A stretch of DNA of 64,000 nucleotides, from contig NZ_CP092891.1 in assembly GCF_026559675.1 (NCBI RefSeq), forward strand, positions 248,001-312,000, written 5' to 3'. The notes under the pieces are model-generated. The model saw nothing but the letters and a program-made list of their open reading frames with translations. It was not told the origin of the DNA and did no database searches. Positions 25,037-32,391 of this stretch are shown one piece after another; the first letter of the stretch is position 1, and the number at the start of each line of letters is the position of its first letter. This stretch comes from Microbacterium oxydans (GTDB taxonomy: Bacteria; Actinomycetota; Actinomycetes; Actinomycetales; Microbacteriaceae). A program made the position numbers and the translations under genes.

Positions 25037-25067
25037 TGGGCTTCCTTTCTTCCTGAATGCGCGACCG

Positions 25068-25742
25068 CTAGTAGGTGGTCACGCTGGTGCCGCTGACGCG
25101 GATGCCGAAGGAGCCCTTCGTGTGGACCCACCCGGCGCTTGCTGCGTAGGAGAGCTCGGCCCATGCGGGTCCGGCGGCGCTCTGGGTTGCTCGCTTGATG
25201 CCGCCTGAGCGAGTGCACGGACCCGCGATGTTGTCGCATGTCAGGGCTCGCATGTCCCGCACCTTCGCCCTAGCGCTGGTGCTGGTCTGGTAGTCGATCA
25301 CGAAGGTCGCGCTGCTGATGAGGTCATAGATCCCGACACGACATCCGACCTTCCAGCCTCCAGAGCTTCGACATCCGCTGATCGAAGCGTTGATTGTTGG
25401 GCCCGACGGTTTCGCTGAGGTCGTCTGGATCTCCGTCCACGTGCGAGAGCCGTCCTCAAAGATCTGGATCGTTCGGGTGCCGGACGGGGTGCGCTCGGTG
25501 ACGATGTCGACAGGGCTCGCCTCTCCGAGGGAGTCGGGCGCGATGCCCGCCTCGATCTTTTCGATGAGCGCATCTTGGATGTGTGGGGAGATGCCACCCC
25601 TGGTCATGTTGACGCGCACTGCTGCCTCTTGGCTGTCTGTCAGCGCGGCCGTATCAGCCGAGGCTGCGGCGGTTCCCGCGAGCGGGATGACGCCTGCGGC
25701 GAGTGCGGCGAGAAGTATCGAGAGTCGGAAGTGTGCCTTCAT
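25068..25742 (-). CDS. Secreted protein of unknown function (224 residues)
   Basis: A clear Sec signal peptide (MKAHFRLSILLAALAAG, cleavage near ASADT at residue 29) follows an ATG with AAGGGGGACCC. The mature part has an N-terminal acidic region (MTRGGISPHIQDALIEKIE), a short strand-rich region, and a C-terminal domain with four cysteines (GCRS, VGCRVG, LTCDN, GPCTRSG) that could form two disulfides. It ends in a Gly/Ser/Thr tail. An AT-rich element lies 48 bases upstream. Not recognised; possible roles are a secreted effector, inhibitor or bacteriocin-like protein. The one-helix protein follows in the same operon. Confidence 0.7.
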   Translation of the reverse strand: MKAHFRLSILLAALAAGVIPLAGTAAASADTAALTDSQEAAVRVNMTRGGISPHIQDALIEKIEAGIAPDSLGEASPVDIVTERTPSGTRTIQIFEDGSRTWTEIQTTSAKPSGPTINASISGCRSSGGWKVGCRVGIYDLISSATFVIDYQTSTSARAKVRDMRALTCDNIAGPCTRSGGIKRATQSAAGPAWAELSYAASAGWVHTKGSFGIRVSGTSVTTY

Positions 25743-25790
25743 GGGTCCCCCTTAGGTTGGTCCGGTTGAACCGATGTGGTCCATCAAAGA

Positions 25791-25821
25791 CCACATATGA
25801 GGGCTTAAGCAATATATATGA
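25791..25821 (-). promoter_or_regulatory. AT-rich 31-bp upstream element, copy 1
   Basis: Contains CTCATATGTG, an AT run and a second CTCATATATA, in the orientation of the leftward secreted-protein gene. It matches the element at 26640-26670 in 23 of 31 positions by hand alignment. It is AT-rich against a high-GC background, as a promoter or operator would be. Confidence 0.5.
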
Positions 25822-25918
25822 GGGCAGAGACGATTGAAGGCTGTCCCCGGGAGGAGTTGATGTCGTGCGCCTGGAAGCGGGACAGCCCGAAGCGGGCGGC
25901 GTCTCGACCACCGGCCCG

Positions 25919-25978
25919 CCACCGCTTGAGCTGTCGACGCGTTCGGTCGGGTGCGAGGCGGTGACGAGAGGGCCGCCC
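25919..25978 (+). repeat. 60-bp direct repeat, copy A
   Basis: Starts at CCACCGCTTGAGCTGTCGAC and ends at the tetR-fragment junction. It matches 26726-26785 with about 5 mismatches. The two copies enclose the lipoprotein and 55-residue genes and the tetR fragment. Confidence 0.8.
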
Positions 25979-26071
25979 TGATCGGGCAGCCGTTGAGTGC
26001 GGAGCGGGTGGAGGAGGCGGTGGTGCGTTTGCTCCGGGGGATCGCCGCCCCGGTCGTGGAGTGACGAGGCG
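25973..26071 (+). pseudogene. Fragment of a duplicated tetR gene (3' end)
   Basis: These 99 bases match 24595-24693, the last 30 or so codons, stop and following bases of the intact tetR gene, with 4 mismatches. They have no start of their own and are joined directly to repeat copy A. This is a remnant of a segmental duplication or of a recombination event. Confidence 0.85.
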
Positions 26072-26083
26072 CAACGCTCGCCG

Positions 26084-26479
26084 TCAACGGTACGTGAGGT
26101 CCTCGCAGGTCACGGCGTCGCGGAAATCTCCTGCCTTGACCTCGTTCTTCACCGACGCCGTGTAGGCGGCCTTGGGGATGATCGCGATCTCGACGGATTC
26201 TGCGCTGTTGATCTCCGAGTCGTCGGCGCAGATGGCGACGATGATCCACTCCTTCGGGTCCGACGTCGACAGGGCGAAGGAAGCGCGCTCCCCTACCCGC
26301 GTCGAAGAGTCCTGGATGAGGAGCCCCGCGTGATCCGCCGCGCTTCGATTCAAGGAACTGAGGGGCTGGCCCACAGCTTCGTCGGTTCTCAGAGTGGGTG
26401 TCGCGGAGCACGCCGCGACAGTCGCAATGAGAGCTGCCACGACTGCGCCGGAGGTCGCGACCCTCGCTAGAAGCCGCAC
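26084..26479 (-). CDS. Putative lipoprotein of unknown function
   Basis: About 131 residues from GTG 26479. A hydrophobic N-terminus ends in a lipobox-like ATVAAC near residue 23, so it is probably a lipid-anchored protein. The mature part holds VGQPLSSLNRSAADHAGLLI and SDPKEWIIVAICADDSE and ends with a Cys (TCEDLTYR). Its start overlaps the end of the 55-residue ORF by 13 bases. No clear ribosome site. Not recognised. It lies between the tetR fragment and repeat copy B. Confidence 0.55.
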   Translation of the reverse strand: MRLLARVATSGAVVAALIATVAACSATPTLRTDEAVGQPLSSLNRSAADHAGLLIQDSSTRVGERASFALSTSDPKEWIIVAICADDSEINSAESVEIAIIPKAAYTASVKNEVKAGDFRDAVTCEDLTYR

Positions 26480-26634
26480 GAGATCGCTGAGCGATACGGA
26501 TTGAATGCGGTGAGCGATCCGCTCGTTGCGATGGTGCGCCAGTTGACGGGTCCCCCGATTCGGGGCCGCGACCCCTGCTGCTTCTGCAGCTTGTACGTGT
26601 ACTTGGTGCCGAGTGAGTTCTCTGATTCCTCCAT
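26467..26634 (-). CDS. Small ORF of 55 residues upstream of the lipoprotein gene
   Basis: From ATG 26634 to TAG at 26467. The sequence is basic and polar (SLGTKYTYKLQKQQGSRPRI, GGPVNWRTIATSG, SAISCGF) with no signal peptide. It may be the C-terminal piece of a longer secreted protein or a separate peptide. The ATG lies only 5 bases after the AT-rich element, so the true start or even its coding status is uncertain. The overlap with the lipoprotein start suggests coupled translation. Confidence 0.4.
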   Translation of the reverse strand: MEESENSLGTKYTYKLQKQQGSRPRIGGPVNWRTIATSGSLTAFNPYRSAISCGF

Positions 26635-26639
26635 TAGAT

Positions 26640-26670
26640 ACACATATGAGTGCAGTATAAATATATTTGA
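26640..26670 (-). promoter_or_regulatory. AT-rich 31-bp upstream element, copy 2
   Basis: Contains CTCATATGTG and an AATATATTTATACT segment in leftward orientation; 23 of 31 bases match copy 1 at 25791-25821. TATACT inside it could be a -10 box. It precedes the 55-residue ORF and lipoprotein gene. Confidence 0.5.
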
Positions 26671-26725
26671 CGACACTCCTCGGAGCGGGTCGATGCCCGG
26701 TCGATCTGCGCTCATCGCGCATCTA

Positions 26726-26785
26726 CCACCGCTTGAGCTGTCGACGCGTTCAGTCGGGTGCGAGGTGATGACGAGAGGGCGGCCT
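26726..26785 (+). repeat. 60-bp direct repeat, copy B
   Basis: Matches copy A (25919-25978) with about 5 mismatches. Copy B ends exactly at the stop codon of the amino-acid permease gene, so the repeat may derive from sequence downstream of that gene. Confidence 0.8.
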
Positions 26786-28241
26786 ACTTGTTCGCAGCCG
26801 TCTGGTGCCGCGGACTGTCCGGGTTCATCAGCGAGTGGCGGCGGCCGTAGGTGAAGTAGATGACGAGTCCGATCACCAGCCACACGGCGAAGCGCAGCCA
26901 GGTCTCCCAGTGCAGCTGCGAGATGAGGAACAGGGAGAACCCGACGCCGATGATGGGCACGACCGGCATGAACGGCAGGCGGAAGGTGCGTGGGGCATCC
27001 GGCTTCGTGTAGCGGAACACGATCACGGCGACGCAGACGACCACGAACGCCGCGAGGATGCCGATGTTGGTCAGATCGGCCACGGCGCGGATCGGGAAGA
27101 TGCCGGCGAAGACTGCCGAGGCGATGCCGGCGATCCAGGTGACGCGCTGGGGCACGCCTCGGCGGTCGACCTTGCTGAACCAGCCGGGGAGCAGCCCGTC
27201 GCGGCTCATCGAGAACCACACCCGGGTCGCCCCGAGGAGGAAGGTGAGCATGACGGTGAGGATCGACAGGACGGCGAAGACCGAGATGATGGCCGCGACC
27301 ACCGGGAGTCCGACGCTGGAGAAGGCCGAGGCGAAGCCGGCCTTCGGGTCGATCTCGGTGTAGTTCTGCATGCCCGTGAGCACCAGAGTCGCGGCGACGT
27401 AGAGCAGCATCGCGATGATGAGGGAGAGGATGATCGCCTTCGGCATGTGCTTGCGGCCGTCCTTGGCTTCCTCGGCGGCGGTGCTCATCGCGTCGTAGCC
27501 GAAGACGGCGAAGAACACGGTCGCCGCGCCCGTGAACACCGGGCCGAAGCCGCTGGGCATGAACGGGTTGTAGTTCTCGGTGTTGATGTAGAAGATGCCG
27601 AGGCCGACGATGCCGAGGATCAGGGCGATCTTGATCGCGACGGCCACCAACTCGAAGCGGCCGAACGTCTGGGTTCCGCGGCTGAGGAGGAAGGTGACGA
27701 GCAGGCAGATCACGATTGCGGGGATGTTGACGAGGCCGCCCTCCACGTCGGCCGTCTCGGTCACGGCGAGCGGCAGGTGGATGCCGAAACCCGAGAGGAA
27801 TGCGTCGAGATAGCCCGAGATGCCGATGGCGACGACGGCGACGATGGCGACGTACTCGAGGAGCAGGTCCCAGCCGATGAACCATCCGACGACCTCGCCG
27901 AGGGCCACGTATCCGTAGCTGTAGGCGGAGCCGGCTCGAGGGATCATGCCGGCGAACTCGGCGTAGGAGAGGGCGGCCGCGGCGGACGCGAGTCCGGCGA
28001 TGAGGAAGGAGATCAGCACCGCGGGTCCGACGCCGGGGTTCGCTGCGTCACCGTGGGCCACGAGTCCGGCGAGGGAGAAGATCCCCACTCCGATGATGCC
28101 GCCGACGCCGATGGCCGTGAGCTGCCACAGGCCGAGCGATTTGTGCAGGGTGCTGTGTTCGGCATCCTCCGTCATCTCGCTGACGGGCTTGCGGCGCCAG
28201 ACCGAGCGGCTCCGGGCGATCGGGTCAGTGTTCGGCATCAT
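26784..28241 (-). CDS. Amino-acid permease, APC family (cationic amino acid/YfnA type)
   Basis: A 485-residue transporter with 12 predicted helices. The N-terminus has the family's conserved start of helix 1 (TAIGVGGIIGVGIFSLAGLV, residues 42-61). Other signatures are SYAEFAGMIPRAGSAYSYGY and FFAVFGYDAMSTAAEEAKDG. It probably imports amino acids with protons. The ATG at 28241 has AGGAAGGCA before it; the next ATG at 28238 is an alternative. The end abuts repeat copy B. Confidence 0.92.
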   Translation of the reverse strand: MMPNTDPIARSRSVWRRKPVSEMTEDAEHSTLHKSLGLWQLTAIGVGGIIGVGIFSLAGLVAHGDAANPGVGPAVLISFLIAGLASAAAALSYAEFAGMIPRAGSAYSYGYVALGEVVGWFIGWDLLLEYVAIVAVVAIGISGYLDAFLSGFGIHLPLAVTETADVEGGLVNIPAIVICLLVTFLLSRGTQTFGRFELVAVAIKIALILGIVGLGIFYINTENYNPFMPSGFGPVFTGAATVFFAVFGYDAMSTAAEEAKDGRKHMPKAIILSLIIAMLLYVAATLVLTGMQNYTEIDPKAGFASAFSSVGLPVVAAIISVFAVLSILTVMLTFLLGATRVWFSMSRDGLLPGWFSKVDRRGVPQRVTWIAGIASAVFAGIFPIRAVADLTNIGILAAFVVVCVAVIVFRYTKPDAPRTFRLPFMPVVPIIGVGFSLFLISQLHWETWLRFAVWLVIGLVIYFTYGRRHSLMNPDSPRHQTAANK

Positions 28242-28412
28242 TGCCTTCCTGTCAGGACCGGGCGTTCGTGGGCACCGATCGGACTCTCGGATCGTCAGAT
28301 GCGGGCTGATGAACCTCGCTTGAGGCGCAAGTGACGTGTGGAACGTTACTCCGCGGATCGAGGGGCGGCAATGTATTGCGGGCGCGTCGGCGCGAGGGCG
28401 GTTTCCGAGCGG

Positions 28413-28841
28413 CTAGAAGTCGCCCTCGGCCACCTGGAAGCAGGTGAGTCCGCGGGCGCGCCACATCTCGACCACGCTGCGGCGGTCGTCGACGACGCCG
28501 ATCACGGCGAAGTGCGGTTCGATGTGGGCATCGTAGATCTCGGCCTTGACGATGTTGTCGGCGCGCTGGTCGCCCGTGCGGCGCAGGAGTAGCCGGTCGA
28601 ACGGGATCTCGTTGAAGGTCAGCCAGGCCTCGGTGGCGCGGCGGGCGGTCTCATCGCGGCCGGAGACGACGATGAGCGCGTCGACATCCGGATGCGCGGC
28701 GAAGGCCTGGGCGGCGATCACGACCGGGTGGTTCGGGGTGTCGATCGCGACGTTTCGCATGTCGTACGGCGAGCGGTCACCGATGAGGGCGAGCGTGCCG
28801 TCGACGTCGAAGATCCAGGCGCGCGGGCGATCGGTGGGCAT
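28413..28841 (-). CDS. HAD-type phosphatase, polynucleotide-kinase 3'-phosphatase-like
   Basis: A 142-residue HAD phosphatase. Motif I is WIFDVDGTLALIGD (nucleophile Asp 11, acid/base Asp 13), motif II is VVSGRDETAR, and the C-terminal acidic motif is IGVVDDRRSVVEMWR. The order matches the phosphatase half of T4 Pnk-like enzymes (LNPVFVLT-like). It probably hydrolyses phosphomonoesters, perhaps nucleic-acid 3' ends. Likely leaderless: TACCCT ends 6 bases before the ATG. Confidence 0.85.
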   Translation of the reverse strand: MPTDRPRAWIFDVDGTLALIGDRSPYDMRNVAIDTPNHPVVIAAQAFAAHPDVDALIVVSGRDETARRATEAWLTFNEIPFDRLLLRRTGDQRADNIVKAEIYDAHIEPHFAVIGVVDDRRSVVEMWRARGLTCFQVAEGDF

Positions 28842-28870
28842 GGTGCGAGGGTAGTGGCTCGCCCCGCCTC

Positions 28871-28943
28871 GGTCGTTGAGCGAGGAGCGCAGCGGCGCCT
28901 CCCGGTCGTTGAGCGAGGAGCGCAGCGACGAGACGAAACGACC
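28871..28943. repeat. Two tandem copies of the GTCGTTGAGCGAGC repeat
   Basis: The first unit, GGTCGTTGAGCGAGGAGCGC, begins at 28871 and the second at 28904. The second ends in ACGAAACGACC at about 28943, at the stop of the DUF4188 gene. These are the same family as the 24718 repeat. Confidence 0.8.
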
Positions 28944-29449
28944 TACCGCGCCGCCTCGGCCTTCCCCGCATCCGTCCGCCCCTCCGCGAAGCGTGCCTGC
29001 GCCCGATCGTGCCGCTTGCCGACCGGGACGAGTTCCGTCGCCTTCGGCAGGCCCATCGGCTTCGTCGAGACATAGACGCTCTCGGCGGTGTCGACGCGGA
29101 AGGTCTCGTGCCAGATGCCGACTGCTCCCGGGGCCTTGCGGGCTGCGCGGGTGAAGGCGCTCCAGGCGGGGCGGTGCTGCTGGTTCGGGCTGGAAGCGTA
29201 GGCGTAGAGCTTGTCGACGGATGACCAGTACTGCACGACGTAGGGTCCGCCCGAGCCGAAGAGCAGGTGGTAGCCGAGCATGCCCGAGTCGGGGTCGGTG
29301 CTGAGTTCGCGCAGCATCCCGGGCATGGCGAAGAAGGCCGGCATCCACAGATCGGGGCGCCACCAGCGGTTGATCTGCATCCCGATGTGGAACACGACGA
29401 GCTCGCCCTCGTGGCGGTGGGTCATGCGGCCCGTGATGACTTTCGACAT
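28943..29449 (-). CDS. DUF4188 domain protein
   Basis: A 168-residue soluble protein. The DUF4188 pattern is clear: ELVVFHIGMQINRWWRPDLW, AMPGMLREL, SGMLGYHLLFG, and VVQYWSSVDKLYAYA. The fold resembles antibiotic-biosynthesis monooxygenases; function unknown. I chose ATG 29449, which has CAAGGAGTCATC before it, over the GTG at 29476, which lies inside the operator. The MerR regulator is divergent. Confidence 0.88.
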   Translation of the reverse strand: MSKVITGRMTHRHEGELVVFHIGMQINRWWRPDLWMPAFFAMPGMLRELSTDPDSGMLGYHLLFGSGGPYVVQYWSSVDKLYAYASSPNQQHRPAWSAFTRAARKAPGAVGIWHETFRVDTAESVYVSTKPMGLPKATELVPVGKRHDRAQARFAEGRTDAGKAEAAR

Positions 29450-29464
29450 GATGACTCCTTGATT

Positions 29465-29502
29465 GGATAGCTTCACTATCCATAATGGATAGCGCTACTA
29501 TC
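29465..29502. promoter_or_regulatory. Double MerR-type operator between divergent genes
   Basis: GGATAGCTTCACTATCC at 29465-29481 is a perfect dyad with a 5-base centre. GGATAGCGCTACTATC at 29487-29502 is a second, near-perfect one. The dyads are 22 bases apart, about two helical turns, and sit between the DUF4188 and MerR starts, where MerR-type regulators bind. Confidence 0.75.
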
Positions 29503-29519
29503 GAAGTCAAGAGGTGGCC

Positions 29520-30137
29520 ATGAGAATTTCCGAACTGTCAGCCCAGACCGGCGTGACCGTGCCGACGATCAAGTACTACCTGCGCGAGGGTCTGCTGCCC
29601 GAGGGCGAGCGCAGTGCGCCGACTCAGGCCGCGTACGGCGAGAAGCACGTGGAGCGGCTGCGGGTGATCCGGGCGCTGCTCGATGCGGGGGTGAGCATCG
29701 CCGAGACGCGGCGGGTGCTGGGGGCGCTGGATGATCCGCCCGAGAGCGCGCACGACCTTCTCGGGACGGCGCATGCGGCGATCACTCCGCCGGTGGATGA
29801 GTCTTTGGATTTGACGGATGCTGAGGCTCTTGTCGCGGGGCTCGGGTGGAAGCCGGGGATGTGCGACGAGGCGGTGCTGCACGCGGTCGCGCGGGCGCTG
29901 CAGGGGTTGGAGCGCGTCGGGTTCACCGTGCCGGATGCGGCGATGGCGGAGTACCTCGCGAGCATGCGGCGGATTGCGGATGCTGAGGTGGCCGGGGTGC
30001 CGGAGGGGTCTGCGGAGGCTGCGGTGCGCTACGTGGTGCTGGGCTCGGTGCTGGTGGAGCCGTTGTTGCTGGCGCTGCGGAGGGTGGCGCAGCAGGTGAG
30101 CTCGGGGGAGCGGTTTGGTGGTGCAGCGCGGCGCTGA
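29520..30137 (+). CDS. MerR family transcriptional regulator
   Basis: A 205-residue regulator with an N-terminal MerR winged helix (MRISELSAQTGVTVPTIKYY, LREGLLP, AYGEKHVERLRVIRALLDAG). The C-terminal part is a helical domain that resembles TetR-like sensor helices. I chose ATG 29520, with AAGAGGTGG before it. It is divergent from the DUF4188 gene and the twin dyad lies between them. Inducer unknown. Confidence 0.88.
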   Translation: MRISELSAQTGVTVPTIKYYLREGLLPEGERSAPTQAAYGEKHVERLRVIRALLDAGVSIAETRRVLGALDDPPESAHDLLGTAHAAITPPVDESLDLTDAEALVAGLGWKPGMCDEAVLHAVARALQGLERVGFTVPDAAMAEYLASMRRIADAEVAGVPEGSAEAAVRYVVLGSVLVEPLLLALRRVAQQVSSGERFGGAARR

Positions 30138-30195
30138 TCTCGTGCGGCGGTCGGCGCTTTCGTTCAGTTGCCCGACGCCGTATGCGAAGGCCGCT

Positions 30196-30810
30196 CTACG
30201 CGCCGGCTAGGTCTCGAACAATGATCCGCGTAGCGATCAGGTACTGATCCAAGACCCGGGGCTTCACTCGTGGAGACAGTAGAAGATGCCCCGGAGCGAT
30301 TCCGTTGGGCGTGCCGCCGTAGTGGCGCCGAAGCACCGTGTTGTATCGGGCGCGTGACCGCGTGTTCTTATGGGCTATCCGGTTGCGCACGGCTTGCATA
30401 TCGGAGATCGTCAAGGTGTGGGCGTTGGCGGCAGCGATGAAACGTTCGCTCGGGTCGATCACAAACCTTGTTGTCTTTACGATGTAAGGTGCTGTCGACC
30501 ACTTGGGCTCCCAGTACTTGCCCGCGCGGTTGTGGTCCCGAAACAGAAGGCGAGCGCTTTTCGCGGATCGCGCCGGTGTGGTCTGCAACGAGACAGGCGA
30601 GCCGTTCAAGTAGTCAGCCCCGCACGCGAGGCGATACGCGATTCCGGCAGTCGTTTCTAAGAAGTCGTCAAAGAGTCGGATCATGACCAGTTCAGCCAGA
30701 GCCTTTTGAAGGGTCGGGCTCAGGTCCGTAAGTTGGCCCGCGATCGAAGCATGTGCGGAATTTCGCCTCAGAAATTCTTGGTAGGGGACCCCGACAGAGG
30801 GCGCGGGCAT
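30196..30810 (-). CDS. HEPN-domain protein (candidate RNase) paired with DUF262
   Basis: A 204-residue, mostly helical protein. RNRIAH at residues 142-147 is the R-x4-H active-site motif of HEPN RNases, preceded by helices with hydrophobic LFDDFLETTAG. It starts 2 bases after the stop of the DUF262 gene, so the two are co-transcribed. In known DUF262-HEPN pairs (MAE_28990/MAE_18760-like HEPN) the HEPN protein is a candidate toxin or effector. The two-gene layout fits an anti-phage or toxin-antitoxin unit; the exact system is not established here. GC is clearly lower than the flanks. Confidence 0.7.
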   Translation of the reverse strand: MPAPSVGVPYQEFLRRNSAHASIAGQLTDLSPTLQKALAELVMIRLFDDFLETTAGIAYRLACGADYLNGSPVSLQTTPARSAKSARLLFRDHNRAGKYWEPKWSTAPYIVKTTRFVIDPSERFIAAANAHTLTISDMQAVRNRIAHKNTRSRARYNTVLRRHYGGTPNGIAPGHLLLSPRVKPRVLDQYLIATRIIVRDLAGA

Positions 30811-30812
30811 CG

Positions 30813-31820
30813 CTAGGATCCCAGGTGTCGACTAATGAATGCATCTCGCACAGTGCGCTGACGGATGCGCTGGGTCGTAGAGGTTGACGCATTGACGAAG
30901 TCAACAACGTCTTGGGGCTTTTCGGTTGCCGGACGAGGGTCGTTGAAGGCGGCATCGATTCCGAATAGCTCGTCTTCGAGCTTTGCGGGACTAGGTAGCT
31001 GTGACATGCGGTCCAGGCAAATGAAGAGCGAATAGAAGAGCGGTGAACGACTGAAGATCGTATCTGCGAGTGAGGTTGGGCGAAGCGTGGACAACAGATT
31101 GAAGACGCGATCGAAACGGCCTGAGAGCTCCTCCTTGAGTGGGAACTCTTCATCCCACTGATGATAGGCGCGCGTTATGCGCGCAGCCCCAAAGTCGGTA
31201 ATTCCCTCAATCATGGAGATCGCTAGATCCGCAACGAATTGCACTTCCTGCATCCGAGAGATCTCCGCGGCGCTGAAGATACTGCGGTCTCTCCAGAGCG
31301 CGAGGTGGGATGTAGACGTATTGAGACAGAACTGATGGAACTCCCCGCTGTACTGTGCTGCTCGCTTTTCCTGAGGGTTGAGCGACTTTGAGACAGCGTT
31401 GAGGCGGCCGAAGATATCTATAACGTCAGCGTCATCGGCACCAATGAGCTGCGCTGTTGGCAGCTTGGCCATCAGGAACTGTTCGCGTTCAGTTGCCGTC
31501 AGGTCGCGATAGAACAAGCGCCGGTTGCGAACGGGGTGCCTCGCGCTGAACTCGTTGTTCCGATACTCGATGATCGAGCGGCACCGCTGCTGCCCGTCCA
31601 CGACCTCCTTGACGGTGCGTTCTGCCTCCAGATCGATCGTGTGGCGAAGATAGATTGTCGGAACCGGAGCGCTGAGAAAGATCGAGTTTATGAGATACGA
31701 CTTGTGAGGAGTCGACCAAACGCTGCGTCTCTGGTACCAGGGCGACACATTCAATTCGCCTCGTTGGTGGGCGTTGAGCAAGTCCTGCACCAACATCGAC
31801 TCGTAGTCCACGCGATCCAT
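30813..31820 (-). CDS. DUF262 (ParB/GmrSD-like nuclease fold) protein
   Basis: A 335-residue protein. The N-terminal half has the DUF262 signatures: LNVSPWYQRRSVWS at about residues 23-36 and VKEVVDGQQRCRSI with DGQQR at 75-79. The C-terminal half is helical and not of known type. DUF262 is found in GmrSD type IV restriction enzymes and in DUF262-HEPN pairs. It is probably the sensor or nucleotidase partner of the HEPN protein. Start ATG 31820 follows GAGGAGAACCGAAA. Confidence 0.8.
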   Translation of the reverse strand: MDRVDYESMLVQDLLNAHQRGELNVSPWYQRRSVWSTPHKSYLINSIFLSAPVPTIYLRHTIDLEAERTVKEVVDGQQRCRSIIEYRNNEFSARHPVRNRRLFYRDLTATEREQFLMAKLPTAQLIGADDADVIDIFGRLNAVSKSLNPQEKRAAQYSGEFHQFCLNTSTSHLALWRDRSIFSAAEISRMQEVQFVADLAISMIEGITDFGAARITRAYHQWDEEFPLKEELSGRFDRVFNLLSTLRPTSLADTIFSRSPLFYSLFICLDRMSQLPSPAKLEDELFGIDAAFNDPRPATEKPQDVVDFVNASTSTTQRIRQRTVRDAFISRHLGS

Positions 31821-32391
31821 TTTCGGTTCTCCTCAGGAAGGTAGTGTCTGGTCACAGTATCGTGTCGCGTGGAGTCGACCGGCGGCGTACGTTCTCGTGG
31901 TGCGCAGGCGAAGCCCTCTGGGCGAATCGTCGCCCGGGACCGGTCAAGACGATTTCGAGCGCGCTCGGCACGATCGTCGAGCAGGTTCACCGTTGGTTGA
32001 CCGCTGTGTCGCGCATAAGCGGGCGTGGTCGACGGGGCGCGACCTGGAGGGACGTTTCGGTTCAAGCGAGTGATGTATGTGCTTGGTCGCCGCTGTCTTG
32101 ATCTCTCGGGTGGGCTCGGTCGATCGAGTATCAGCGTTCGCCGGCATGGCGGCTCCGCTATACCGGGACGGTCCGAGCCTTCGCGCCCTGACTTACGCCC
32201 GGCGGATGATCTGCGGGATGGTGGGCATAAGGTCGGTACGTAGAGCGCACAAGGAGGGCTTCCGTCATGTCTATGCGCGTGGGAGGGATCGCTTGCTCGG
32301 GTGACGTGATCCTGGTCGAGGATACTGAGCGGTCCAACCTGGCTCCTGTCCTCCCCCGCATCGGGCCAAGGAGGACGGCGGGCAACCTGAA
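31821..32391. other. Intergenic stretch, no confident gene
   Basis: About 570 bases between the DUF262 gene and the small zinc-ribbon ORF. Short frames exist on both strands, but none has a clear ribosome site plus coding-like composition, except a 57-codon frame at 32267-32440 with AAGGAGGGC before its ATG. The sequence is mixed in composition and may hold decayed genes. No RNA gene seen. Confidence 0.4.
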
